Positions 48,801 through 54,986 of a stretch of DNA of 64,000 nucleotides are shown here, one piece after another. The notes below the pieces were generated by a model. The model saw only the letters and a program-made list of their open reading frames with translations, searched no databases and was not told the DNA's origin. The DNA is from Cololabis saira (Eukaryota > Chordata > Actinopteri > Beloniformes > Belonidae), in NCBI RefSeq assembly GCF_033807715.1, contig NC_084587.1, positions 25,086,517 through 25,150,516 of the forward strand, in the 5' to 3' direction. The stretch's first letter is position 1, and every line of letters begins with the position of its first letter. Made by a program: the position numbers and the translations under genes.

Positions 48801-51800
48801 TTCCCAACTACAAGCCTAATTAAAAAGGGGAAGAAGAAGTCATTTCACCAGTGGAGTTATGATTAGAAAATGTCCCCTCGCTACCTGCACAGTGCTTTTT
48901 CTTTCCCTCATTAGCTCTTTTCTCTGTGAATTTCCCAGGCTACTTCTGCAAGTGTCCTGCTTCTTTCATGGGCACACACTGTGAGATTCCCATAAGTCCT
49001 TGTGCCTCCAACCCTTGCCTGTATGGCGGTACCTGTGTGCCTCGTGCAGATGACTTCTACTGCCAGTGCAGAGGGCAGTACTCAGGACAGAGGTATGCTT
49101 TCTTTCACGTTCATAAAAAGAACATCGGTGCCCTGCAGGGGACGGTTATATTGTGTGAGTCACAACATAGACAACAGTGAAAATACAACCTGCTTATTAG
49201 CCGTTTCTGTGGTTTCAATGAATGTACCAGGCTTGTGAAATTTGTAGACATTTAATTGATAGAATGAATTGAAACTGATAAAGTACGTCATGGATGGGAA
49301 ATCTAGCTCTGGAGGCTAAAAGCATTTCTGCTGTAAAGTTGGACATTTTAACATTTTTGGAGCCTAGTGGTCACGTGGAGAACTGCAAGTCTGAATTCCG
49401 GGGTTGCCCCTTGTTGACAACACTAACACTGACACGATGTTGTGGAAACTGAATCATTTTGCATCTCATACAGTTTGGTTGAGTAACCTTGTGCTTGCAG
49501 GTGCCAGTTAGGACCGTACTGCAGAGACAACCCCTGCAAAAACAACGGAAAGTGCATCGACAGTCTGGATGGTCCAGTGTGTGAGTGTGAAGCAGGCTTC
49601 CAAGGAGACAGGTATCCCGGTTTTAAAGTTATTTAATTTTCTTCAGCTAGATAAGTTTGACAGTTTGCATCTGCAGTTATATCCAGCCATTCCTCCTCCT
49701 GCAGCACATACAGCTCACTGAATAGAAATTTGTTGCGCAGGTGCCTGACTGACGTGGACGAGTGCATGAAGAACCCCTGCAGCAACGGGGGCCAGTGCCA
49801 GAACACTTACGGCTCCTTTAACTGTAACTGCTCACTGGGTTTCAACGGGCAGATGTGTGAGATCCGGGCTGAGGTCCGAAACGAATTTGTTTCCACGTCC
49901 TGGAACATCGGCTTGGAGGAGGTGATTGGCATCGTGGTCTTTGTGTCCAGCATCTTCATACTTGTCCTCCTCTTCATCATCATCCGGAAGAAGGCCTGTC
50001 GCAGGAAGTCAAAGACAGACAACAATGGCAAGCTTCCAGGATCTTCAAACATGCCCCCCTCCTTCCTCCAGAGACCTTACTTTGATGCCAAACTCAACAA
50101 GAACATCTACTCGGACGTCCCTCCCCAGGTGCCAGTGCGTCCCATCTCCTACACTCCCAGCATTCCAAGCGACTCGCGGAACAACTTGGACAGAAACTCA
50201 TTCGAAGGCTCAGCCATCCCAGAGCATCCCGAATTCACAACCTTCAACCCAGATTCTGTGCATGGACATCGCAAAACAGTGGCCGTCTGCAGCGTAGCAC
50301 CCAATCTCCCTCCTCCCCCTCCCTCCAACTCTGTGTCAGACAGCGACTCCATCCAGAAGCCAAACTGGGACTATGATTATGACGGTAAGTTTGTTTCTAA
50401 GTGGCAGCAGCTTTAGTTCCCTGATCAAAGGTACCGGTTGGATTCAGCTGACTATGATTGCATTTAATGAGCACGCTCTACCATGAATTGGCTTTAAAGT
50501 TGGCACGTTTGGTGTCATTGAGTTCCCTGATGGAGATACTAGGCTGCTTAAATAAAGTCCATATAAACATTCACAGGAGCAGATCAGGAAATATCTAAAC
50601 CGTCTCCATCAGTAATTGCAGCACAGTTGTAATTGTGTTCTTCAAAAATGTCAGAAAAATGGAAGCTTATTTAGAATAAATGAAAAGGAAACTGAAGATA
50701 ATACTTAGTGCACTTTTAGGTAGTTTATGCCAAAGATTTTCTTTTTTAACCTTTAAATGTTACACCAGGCAAGTTTATAGTCCAAAATCAGTTTTTCTAT
50801 TGCATGACTTCCTGCATATATTCGAAAAATAAAATTTTGCATTGTTAGTTTTACCAAGCTGATCAGAAAGACAAAAATAGCAGAGAGAATTAGATTGTTG
50901 GTTAAATAAAACACTGCAGACTCACACTTTTATGTCACATCACTATGATATGATGATGATATGACTACAACTGTCTTACACAATACCACACATATTTTTA
51001 CCATATCAGTTTCCATGGAAATGACTAGAGCAGTAGATTTCTGTTAATTTTCAACTCCTAACAAGAACTGCCAAAGGAAGGTTGTGTATTTAAAATCTGA
51101 TCAGCATCAGTATTGTAGGGCCTCTTGATTTCCACATGACAGTAGGAAGGCTGTGTACTAATTACTAAAGTCCCGTCCTGCTGTCTCTCGCAGCTAAAGT
51201 GGTGGACTTGGACTCGTGTCTGACCAAGAAGGCGGTGGAGGACAGCGCCTGTCAGCCCTACAACACCAGAGGCAGCATGTCTGAGGTCCAGTCCCTCAGC
51301 TCCTTCCAGTCAGAGTCCTGTGACGACAACGGTACGCTGCCATGTTGAAGCCTTCTCTGTTCTGCATTTGAGGAAAACAAACCTGACAGCATAGTTTGAA
51401 AAAAGCTAGTTTTTCTATATTTAACATTTAAGCACTTTCAGTTTATATTTTTGTTTTTTTGTCATTTTTGTGTGATCAGCTTGCAGGATTGTTCAGCAGT
51501 TGCTTTTGTGTTGTAGAACTGATTTACGTTCTAACACTTTTCACTGTGCATGTTCAGTATTGGATGGCCCAGTAGCGGCTGTGGGGTCACGTCTCTTCTC
51601 TCTTTCTTTTTGCTGCGGGGCTTCAGCTCCCATATGGATAAAATCAATCCACAGATCCAGAACAAGGTTTTAAATAGGGGGTCCAGCCTGTAAGTTCTCA
51701 GTCACTGCTGGTACAGAAGGAGGCAGTCACAGTAGTACGGTGTAATTCTCCTGGGATTATTTATTACAATTCTTTCACTCCAAAGTTTATTGCAATTGTG

Positions 51801-54772
51801 TCTCAAAATGACTTTGATGACTTCCTTGAACAACAGTTATATCCTGTTTTAAAATCACTCACCCTATTTTTTGACATTTTTCATTTAAATGCATACTATT
51901 TCCTCCTTTTTATATGTTTTTCTCCATTTTTGTCCATCTTTTGTTGTCCTTTTTCACAACGTAGCAACAGCCGAATGTTTAAAGCAAACATCGAGGGACA
52001 TTTCACAATGGTATTTTGTTTCTGTTCTCCTGTTTTACTATTTCCCATTTCATCACCCGCAGTCATCACTGGGATGTCACGGTTAGGATTTTCCTGTTCA
52101 CAAGTCATCAAAACCTCCATTGACACCATCAAATTAAAACAGAAAAAAAAAAAAAAAAAAGATGTGAATCAGACATAAAATAGATGTCAAACAAGTGTTC
52201 ATGTCCCTGGGGAATTTCACCGGTTCTTCCATCTGTACTGTCAGTGGCACCCTGTAGCTTCTCAGTATGTTGATGTTGTTGTGTTATCTTACACAATTAA
52301 AACCAAATACCCCCCCCTGCTCATCACACACGACACACCAGTGTGTAACTCTCTGACATTGTCACACCCCCACCCATAAAACCCCCTCTGAAACTGTTGA
52401 TGCAGAAAAGACTAAAAAGTGCAAGGACTGCAATATTTGTGGGAGGTGTCACGTATGTTGCCATCACTCCTACCGCATTCCATGTTTGTGTGTTTTTTAA
52501 ATGTTTTCATAAGTGATAAGGGCATTTGTACTAACGCAAGGTCTCTTTCACCCGACCCCCCTCCCTTCCTTGCCTCTACCTCACAAGCCTCCATAGTGAC
52601 AGTAATCCACCTTGTCAACCCCGTTGTTGACACGGTGGAAGGAGAAGGTACTCTTCTGGCTTCCATCTGCTTGTAGTGTTGTCCTTTCATGTGTGGGTTG
52701 TAAAGCTGCCATTATCTTACAGCATGTTGACAAACCTCATCCAACTCCTAACATTTAAATACTTTTAAATTCAAAGGATGTCCAACTTCAGAATTAAAAA
52801 AGAATTAACAAATTAAGCAAACTGTTGCCTTCAAGTATCCACATTTGTTTGGTCTAACTTTTGACTACACAATTCCTGAAGTCTGTTTAAGAAAATGGCA
52901 AAGCTGTTAAGCATTACGTAACCTGTCAGTCACAATGTACCCTTCAGTGTTTCATTGTCGTCATTTCATTCATGTCGGTTGTTCATTCCACTTAGATTTT
53001 AATGTGATTTCTTCTTTCTCTTTCTCGTCCTTGTTGCCTCACATAAAGAGTCTGTTTTGGCTCATGATCTCAAGAACCCAAGAGGTGACTTTTTTTCATC
53101 TTTGTTTTTCTGCTGGTGTTCCCCGTTGTCCCTCAGATTCCTGCCGCTAACACTAATCCTGAAGCTAAACGAATGTGTGCTAAACCTCGGCTGTAAGGTG
53201 AAGCTGGTGTGACACAGAGCTTTTTTCACTGCACTGCTCCTACGAGGTGTTGTCTGTCTTTGTGAGATTATTCCTCTCCCCCAAAACATTTCAAACTATC
53301 CCTTTGCATGATTTTGATGCTGTGACATTACATTGTGCGATCAAAAGCGTCGGTCAGTGTTCGTGTTATTGTGTTTCTGCGTTCCCAATTATAATTTTTA
53401 AATGTTTTAACCTTAACCCGATCTGGGATGCTTTTCACACGTATGGCTCAGTTAAGGCGCTGGCAAGTGCAATGTGAGCCAAAAGTTCATGAATCGGGCC
53501 AAACTTGGGTTACGACTCGTATGACAGGTGTTGTGAGAGCCAGGTGTGGCTTAGAGGCCCCAAAAAATGGGGCAGTTAGACAGCCAAATGCATTAAAAAA
53601 AATAATAATAATAATATTGTAGGTGTGTTAGATTGAACACATTCTTTTGAAAAGCTAAACTTTTCAATTTTTCGATCTTATTGTACAAACACATACCTGG
53701 ATGCATTGAATAAATTTATGCCTGAGGTAATTTTTTTGTTTTTAATTGGAAAAAAATCGAATTTTGTGAGAAAATTCTCAAAAAATATTTCAGACAAATC
53801 TCTGGTATATTCTAAAAAGAGGAAAGCAGAAAAAATGGACATAGCATTTCTTAATGTGTGTTTTTTTTCTTAATTTTGTTTTATAAGTTTGTGACTGGTG
53901 TTTGATGTCTAAAAACGTTGTAAACAAAGTGTCGTTGCGTTTTGTGTTGGTGTGACTTTGACCAGTGTCCCCTTTGCATGATGTGGGTTTATAACCTTAA
54001 CACGACGGAACCAGGTGACTGTGATGAGCTGGATGTGACGCATGAAAGTTTACTGCAGACTACTAATATACGTGTCTTTTATTTGGTCTCTTGGTAATAA
54101 ACAGGATATCACTGGGACACCTCTGATTGGATGCCAAGTGTTCAACTTCCTGGAATCCAGGAGTTTCCACATTACGAGGTTGTGGAATCGCCCGCCCCTC
54201 TGTACAACGACCCGAACGCCATCGACACCGACTATTATCCTGGCGGCTTTGACATTGAGAGTGATTTCCCTCCGCCGCCAGAAGACTTTCCTGCTAACGA
54301 CGACCTGCCACCACCACCTCTGCCAGAGTACAGCGACCGATGTGACACTCTGCGACCCATCGGCAGAGACTTGGATCCGCCCGGTTCAGGCAGCCCCGGC
54401 GTGATGCGCCAGCGCCCGGCCTTGCCCCAGCTCTACAGCCTTAACCAGTATCTGCCGCATCACTCCTACCCCAGTGAAGGGGGTGAAACCGAGGGCCAGG
54501 GTGCCACCTCTGCTACCGTCACCCCTGCATCCACCATGGGCACCGGCGGTTACAGAGGGGGCTACCCTTTAGGTTGTAGTCGGGACTTTGACGCTTCAGC
54601 TCTGGACAACATGTCCATGTCTCTGTACACATCCACAGCCTCGTGCTCAGACATGTCGGCGTGCTGCGAGGAGTCGGAGGCGATGATAAGCGACTACGAG
54701 AGCGGTGATGAAGGCAACTTTGATCAGTTGGCCATCCCGGCGCTGGACTCCCAACAGCACACTGAAGTCTGA
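6588..54772 (+). CDS. fat1: FAT1-like giant atypical cadherin, 3' three-quarters (25 exons, gene-level entry)
   Basis: Type I membrane adhesion and signalling protein. FAT1 family members act at cell contacts and protrusions, organise actin through Ena/VASP and feed into Hippo and polarity signalling. Twenty-five exons join in frame with GT-AG introns to 3,422 residues. They encode about 24 cadherin repeats (LDRE, DxD and DxNDN motifs), a membrane-proximal region (residues 2430-2600), EGF1 (2599-2643), LamG (about 2650-2830), EGF2-5 (about 2834-2985), a transmembrane helix (3001-3021) and a 401-residue tail. The tail has [10 protein letters not shown] in the third-last exon, FPPPP at 3255-3259 and ends HTEV. 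Five EGFs plus one LamG fit FAT1 (about 4,590 residues, 34 repeats); the N-terminal quarter lies upstream of the window. Paralogue (a or b) is undetermined. FAT3 is the main alternative, but the tail and EGF number argue against it. Confidence 0.95.
6650..12667 (+). other. fat1 intron (6.0 kb)
   Basis: Contains the long (TCCA)n array at 9833-9979. Otherwise AT-rich sequence with scattered A and T runs. No exon, RNA gene or complete mobile element is recognisable. The 3' end is a good acceptor (TTTCCCCCTCAG). Confidence 0.75.
9833..9979. repeat. (TCCA)n tetranucleotide microsatellite
   Basis: About 147 bp of near-perfect TCCA/CATC units (about 36 copies). Because 4 and 3 are coprime, it stays open in several frames and yields artefactual HPSI and MDGW repeat peptides on the two strands. 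It is not a gene. Confidence 0.97.
12668..12997 (+). CDS. fat1: fat1 exon: end of EC11, most of EC12
   Basis: 330-bp phase 0-0 exon (residues 21-130) between CCCTCAG and GTGAGT. It contains the calcium linker DENDNRP, then a second repeat with [13 protein letters not shown] and [13 protein letters not shown] charged stretch ([13 protein letters not shown]) lies in the first strand region of EC12, where FAT1 is also charged. Confidence 0.95.
12998..14743 (+). other. fat1 intron (1.7 kb)
   Basis: Unremarkable AT-rich intron with an A-rich stretch near 14670-14700. No element or exon recognised. Confidence 0.7.
14744..14960 (+). CDS. fat1: fat1 exon: EC12/EC13 junction
   Basis: 217-bp exon (residues 131-203), phase 0 in and phase 1 out. 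It reads [13 protein letters not shown] ... [13 protein letters not shown]. The linker between the two repeats ([10 protein letters not shown]) lacks the DxNDN calcium motif, so this junction is predicted to bind less calcium and to be bent or flexible. Confidence 0.94.
14961..16891 (+). other. fat1 intron (1.9 kb)
   Basis: No coding or mobile element recognised. The 3' end is unusual: the region before the acceptor AG is a CA-repeat run (16867-16880) rather than a pyrimidine tract. Confidence 0.7.
16892..17031 (+). CDS. fat1: fat1 exon: EC13 second half
   Basis: 140-bp exon (residues 203-249) starting with two bases of a split glycine codon. It encodes [17 protein letters not shown] and [11 protein letters not shown], the late strands of EC13. 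An N-glycosylation sequon (NLT) is present. Donor CAG|GTAATT. Confidence 0.94.
19406..19746. mobile_element. TTAA-flanked non-autonomous DNA transposon (MITE)
   Basis: The left end AGGAGCATGAGGC and the reverse complement of the right end AGGAGCTTGAGGC match at 12 of 13. Both are directly flanked by TTAA (19402-19405 and 19747-19750), the target site of piggyBac-type elements. The interior is GC- and CpG-rich (about 19440-19560) against an AT-rich intron. No transposase frame. Superfamily inferred from TTAA alone. Confidence 0.6.
21769..21795. repeat. Poly-T tract
   Basis: 27 consecutive T. It could be the tail of a retroposon on the minus strand, but no retroposon body was recognised next to it. 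Confidence 0.85.
23168..23443 (+). CDS. fat1: fat1 exon: EC13/EC14 linker and EC14
   Basis: 276-bp phase 0-0 exon (residues 250-341). Opens [15 protein letters not shown], in which the usual DxND linker reads DTNN. EC14 follows with [35 protein letters not shown] and LDHE. Followed by a short 96-bp intron. Confidence 0.95.
23540..23750 (+). CDS. fat1: fat1 exon: EC14/EC15 linker and start of EC15
   Basis: 211-bp exon (residues 342-412), phase 0 in, phase 1 out. Contains [10 protein letters not shown], the canonical linker DTNDNAPWF and [20 protein letters not shown]15 continues in the 4-kb exon. Confidence 0.95.
23751..24583 (+). other. fat1 intron (0.8 kb) before the giant exon
   Basis: Nearly half of this intron is the MITE at 24170-24547. 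Only 36 nt separate the right end of that element from the exon. Confidence 0.75.
24170..24547. mobile_element. Small DNA transposon with 5-bp duplication (MITE)
   Basis: The left end CAGTGTTTCC and the reverse complement of the right end (CAGGGTTTAT) form short inverted ends. Both sides are flanked by CTATG (24165-24169 and 24548-24552), an exact 5-bp duplication. The interior is TATTAAAA-rich near both ends (AAAAAGTATTAAAA on the left, TATTAAAATGG on the right). 378 bp, no coding capacity. A hAT lineage with 5-bp duplications is possible; class not certain. Confidence 0.55.
24584..28657 (+). CDS. fat1: fat1 giant exon: EC15 end, EC16-EC27, EC28 start
   Basis: A single 4,074-bp uninterrupted exon (residues 412-1770). 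It begins with two bases of a split glycine codon after TTGCAG and ends ATCACGG before GTGGGT. It encodes 12 complete cadherin repeats plus parts of two. Canonical linkers include [63 protein letters not shown] and DVNDNPPRF. Linkers after EC15, EC18, EC20, EC23 and EC25 lack DxNDN. A single exon of about 4 kb at this position is a family trait of FAT genes as I know them. No internal stop or frameshift. Confidence 0.98.
28658..29204 (+). other. fat1 intron (0.5 kb)
   Basis: AT-rich. Contains a short (TTGA)n run at about 29062-29086. Nothing else recognised. Confidence 0.7.
29062..29086. repeat. (TTGA)n short microsatellite
   Basis: About six TTGA units in the intron after the giant exon. 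Confidence 0.85.
29205..29401 (+). CDS. fat1: fat1 exon: EC28 second half
   Basis: 197-bp exon (residues 1770-1835), phase 1 in, phase 0 out. Encodes [38 protein letters not shown] and the linker [11 protein letters not shown]. The linker is followed by a cysteine (C in PVCE). Next intron only 111 bp. Confidence 0.95.
29513..29666 (+). CDS. fat1: fat1 exon: EC29 first half
   Basis: 154-bp exon (residues 1836-1887), phase 0 in, phase 1 out. Reads [36 protein letters not shown] and FIIDSETG. Acceptor CTGTCCTCCAG. Confidence 0.94.
29667..30965 (+). other. fat1 intron (1.3 kb)
   Basis: AT- and T-rich intron. No element, RNA or exon recognised. Confidence 0.7.
30966..31199 (+). CDS. fat1: fat1 exon: EC29 end, EC30 start
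   Basis: 234-bp exon (residues 1887-1965), phase 1-1. Encodes [19 protein letters not shown], the linker DVNDNPPQF, then [22 protein letters not shown]. Donor GGTGAGAG. The following intron is the longest in the window. Confidence 0.95.
32391..32455 (+). repeat. 3'-tail fragment of a non-LTR retroposon
   Basis: The sequence AAAGCACCTTGAATTGCCTT followed by GTGCTGTATAAATCAAC and a CCATGCCTTGCC tail has the form of the 3' end of a LINE or SINE common in fish. Only the tail is present. Assignment from memory, no search. Confidence 0.45.
35474..35760. repeat. Fold-back (long hairpin) repeat
   Basis: Arms 35592-35661 and 35683-35752 are reverse complements over about 70 bp with only a few mismatches, separated by a 21-bp loop. 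A block such as TCTCATTTTAGTAAAAAAAA at 35531-35550 precedes the left arm and has no partner on the right, so the element looks like a longer palindrome that lost one outer half. Lies inside the hAT-like element 34990-36382. Confidence 0.75.
36096..36189. mobile_element. Small MITE with 18-bp inverted ends (same family as 46933-47390)
   Basis: CTGATTTATGGTTCCGCG at 36096-36113 is exactly inverted at 36172-36189. The sequence following the left end (TTACACCAACCCAGAGCC) closely matches that of the MITE at 46933-47390 (CTACACCAACGCAGAGCA). Only 94 bp remain, so internal loss is likely. No clean target duplication. Confidence 0.6.
36412..37127. mobile_element. hAT-like non-autonomous transposon
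   Basis: The left end TAGTGCTGTCAG and the reverse complement of the right end TAGGGCTGTCAG match at 11 of 12. Both are followed by TTAATTAATC-rich sequence. The flanking 8-mers GTTATTTT (36404-36411) and ATTATTTT (37128-37135) match at 7 of 8. 716 bp with no coding capacity. It starts 29 bp after the end of the previous hAT-like element. Confidence 0.6.
37338..37436. repeat. Cluster of palindromes built on GAATGTCC
   Basis: Positions 37338-37358 and 37360-37380 are reverse complements with one mismatch in 21. Two further copies of GAATGTCC with inverted GGACATTC partners follow at about 37390-37436 (GAATGTCCCTGGGACATTC is itself nearly palindromic). Not related to any feature I can name. 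Confidence 0.7.
38684..39070 (+). CDS. fat1: fat1 exon: EC30 rest, EC31 most
   Basis: 387-bp phase 1-1 exon (residues 1965-2094). Contains [39 protein letters not shown], the linker DINDNPPVF and [19 protein letters not shown]. Ends DPRTG before GTATGC. Confidence 0.95.
39071..40379 (+). other. fat1 intron (1.3 kb)
   Basis: AT-rich intron. Several chance open frames but no exon or mobile element that I can support. Confidence 0.7.
40380..40594 (+). CDS. fat1: fat1 exon: EC31 end, EC32 start
   Basis: 215-bp exon (residues 2094-2165), phase 1 in, phase 0 out. Reads [31 protein letters not shown], the linker DVNDNKPIF and [15 protein letters not shown]. Donor GTG|GTGAGG. Confidence 0.95.
40595..42455 (+). 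other. fat1 intron (1.9 kb)
   Basis: A stretch at about 41785-41865 (AGTCGACTAATC, AATCGATT, TTGCAGCCC) resembles one end of an hAT-like MITE, but the other end was not found. The rest is unremarkable. Confidence 0.6.
42456..42593 (+). CDS. fat1: fat1 exon: EC32 middle
   Basis: 138-bp phase 0-0 exon (residues 2166-2211): [46 protein letters not shown]. Acceptor TTTTTAATTTTAG, donor AGA|GTAAGA. The next intron is 142 bp. Confidence 0.95.
42736..42879 (+). CDS. fat1: fat1 exon: EC32 end, EC33 start
   Basis: 144-bp phase 0-0 exon (residues 2212-2259): [20 protein letters not shown], the linker [16 protein letters not shown]. The last canonical calcium linker of the ectodomain. Confidence 0.95.
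42880..44423 (+). other. fat1 intron (1.5 kb) with strand-asymmetric purine tract
   Basis: About 42880-43380 is strongly purine-rich (G and A) on the sense strand, with many GGAGG and GAAGG runs. The long Pro/Ser/Leu-rich open frame on the minus strand is a by-product of this composition. No exon found. Confidence 0.7.
44424..44621 (+). CDS. fat1: fat1 exon: EC33 most
   Basis: 198-bp phase 0-0 exon (residues 2260-2325): [53 protein letters not shown]. Acceptor TTATCCCGCAG. Confidence 0.94.
44622..45199 (+). other. fat1 intron (0.6 kb)
   Basis: No recognisable content beyond splice signals. Confidence 0.7.
45200..45796 (+). CDS. fat1: fat1 exon: EC33 end, EC34, membrane-proximal region
   Basis: 597-bp phase 0-0 exon (residues 2326-2524). 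[20 protein letters not shown] closes EC33. The junction [12 protein letters not shown] has no calcium motif. EC34 follows ([38 protein letters not shown]). A non-cadherin region begins near residue 2450 with the conserved FAT1 motif [20 protein letters not shown]. Confidence 0.95.
45797..46132 (+). other. fat1 intron (0.34 kb)
   Basis: AT-rich. No content beyond the splice signals. Confidence 0.7.
46133..46355 (+). CDS. fat1: fat1 exon: membrane-proximal region before EGF1
   Basis: 223-bp exon (residues 2525-2599), phase 0 in, phase 1 out: [56 protein letters not shown]. Cysteine-containing, matching the conserved FAT1 block between the last cadherin and EGF1. Separated from the next exon by an intron of only 87 bp. 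Confidence 0.95.
46443..46574 (+). CDS. fat1: fat1 exon: EGF1
   Basis: 132-bp phase 1-1 exon (residues 2599-2643): [20 protein letters not shown] ... [14 protein letters not shown]. The six-cysteine EGF spacing is present. A phase 1-1 exon is typical of an EGF module. The acceptor (GGATATTTAG) has a weak pyrimidine tract. Confidence 0.93.
46681..46838 (+). CDS. fat1: fat1 exon: LamG first part
   Basis: 158-bp exon (residues 2643-2695), phase 1 in, phase 0 out: [47 protein letters not shown]. These are the first strands of the laminin G domain. Donor GAG|GTTTGT. Confidence 0.94.
46839..48024 (+). other. fat1 intron (1.2 kb) inside LamG
   Basis: Carries the Harbinger-type MITE at 46933-47390, which begins 94 bp after the donor. 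The remainder is AT-rich without recognised features. Confidence 0.75.
46933..47390. mobile_element. PIF/Harbinger-type MITE
   Basis: The left end AGGCTGGATTATGGTTCTGC is exactly inverted at the right end (47371-47390). It is flanked by TTA on both sides (46930-46932 and 47391-47393), the 3-bp TWA-type duplication of PIF/Harbinger elements. The 458-bp interior is GC-rich near both ends (repeated GGCGTG and GGGGTGC on the right) and has no transposase. Related to the 94-bp copy at 36096-36189. Confidence 0.8.
48025..48493 (+). CDS. fat1: fat1 exon: LamG main part and start of EGF2
   Basis: 469-bp exon (residues 2696-2852), phase 0 in, phase 1 out. LamG strands: [74 protein letters not shown]2 starts [20 protein letters not shown]. 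Markedly GC-rich compared with its introns. Confidence 0.96.
48494..48938 (+). other. fat1 intron (0.45 kb)
   Basis: AT-rich with a T run near 48639-48650. Nothing else recognised. Confidence 0.7.
48939..49092 (+). CDS. fat1: fat1 exon: EGF2 end and EGF3
   Basis: 154-bp exon (residues 2852-2903), phase 1 in, phase 2 out: [16 protein letters not shown] completes EGF2; [20 protein letters not shown] and [13 protein letters not shown] form EGF3. Confidence 0.95.
49093..49500 (+). other. fat1 intron (0.4 kb)
   Basis: No content recognised beyond splice signals (acceptor CTTGTGCTTGCAG). Confidence 0.7.
49501..49611 (+). CDS. fat1: fat1 exon: EGF4
   Basis: 111-bp phase 2-2 exon (residues 2903-2940): [34 protein letters not shown]. 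One EGF module, starting at the last cysteine of EGF3. Confidence 0.95.
49741..50384 (+). CDS. fat1: fat1 exon: EGF5, transmembrane helix, proximal cytoplasmic tail
   Basis: 644-bp exon (residues 2940-3155), phase 2 in, phase 1 out. EGF5 has the calcium-binding form [17 protein letters not shown] short stalk leads to a 21-residue hydrophobic helix (residues 3001-3021, [20 protein letters not shown]) followed by a basic stop-transfer stretch [10 protein letters not shown]. The tail part contains [20 protein letters not shown], a tyrosine- and proline-containing block, and [10 protein letters not shown]. The single helix fixes the protein as type I. Confidence 0.97.
50385..51193 (+). other. fat1 intron (0.8 kb)
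   Basis: AT-rich. No exon or element recognised. Confidence 0.7.
51194..51331 (+). CDS. fat1: fat1 exon: cytoplasmic tail
   Basis: 138-bp phase 1-1 exon (residues 3155-3201): [36 protein letters not shown]. This serine-rich block is strongly conserved in FAT1 as I remember it. The phase-1 donor (AACG|GTACGC) can join either directly to the last exon or to the candidate cassette exons downstream, keeping frame in each case. Confidence 0.95.
52588..52647 (+). CDS. fat1: Candidate alternative cassette exon, 20 residues (fat1 tail)
   Basis: A long pyrimidine-rich stretch (CCCCCCTCCCTTCCTTGCCT) ends in CACAAG, then 60 bp to GAAG|GTACTC. The segment is phase 1-1 and open; it would insert Ala then [19 protein letters not shown] after SESCDDN. 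A shorter form using the inner ACAG (52603-52647, 15 residues) is also in frame. Mammalian FAT1 is reported to have small optional inserts in this part of the tail; I recall inserts of 12 and 32 residues, and 20 plus 12 equals 32. That recollection is not verified. Confidence 0.6.
53049..53084 (+). CDS. fat1: Candidate alternative micro-exon, 12 residues (fat1 tail)
   Basis: A strong pyrimidine tract (CTTCTTTCTCTTTCTCGTCC) followed by CACATAAAG, then 36 bp to AGAG|GTGACT. Phase 1-1, open, encoding [12 protein letters not shown] when joined to a phase-1 donor. Together with the 60-bp candidate it would add 32 residues. Inclusion is probably tissue-regulated if real. Inference from splice signals and frame only. 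Confidence 0.65.
54105..54772 (+). CDS. fat1: fat1 terminal coding exon: distal cytoplasmic tail and stop
   Basis: 668 bp (residues 3201-3422 plus TGA at 54770-54772). [20 protein letters not shown] opens it. [11 protein letters not shown] (FPPPP at residues 3255-3259) is an EVH1 ligand for Ena/VASP proteins. [10 protein letters not shown] and [20 protein letters not shown] follow. The C-terminus LDSQQHTEV ends in the class I PDZ ligand TEV. These features match FAT1 and link the receptor to actin and polarity scaffolds such as Scribble. Confidence 0.97.
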
Positions 54773-54986
54773 CACTGGACCCCCCCTCCCCAAAAAAGTG
54801 CCTGAACCCACAGCTACACCCGACGGTAGCCCTTGACACACCACCAACACCAAACACGCACACACAGAAGGGTACGACACACTTCAGTTCATGCAGAGGG
54901 GTTGATCTGAGTTCGGGAGTGATTCTGGAGTCTCTTTACATCTGCTTAAATCAGCGCCCTTTGAGTTGGCGGTACCATCACCTTAA

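Larger units (their letters stand above)
51332..54104 (+). other. fat1 intron (2.8 kb) with candidate cassette exons
   Basis: Contains two small phase 1-1 exon candidates (52588-52647 and 53049-53084), described separately. Also a poly-A run near 52142-52160. No other element recognised. Confidence 0.75.
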
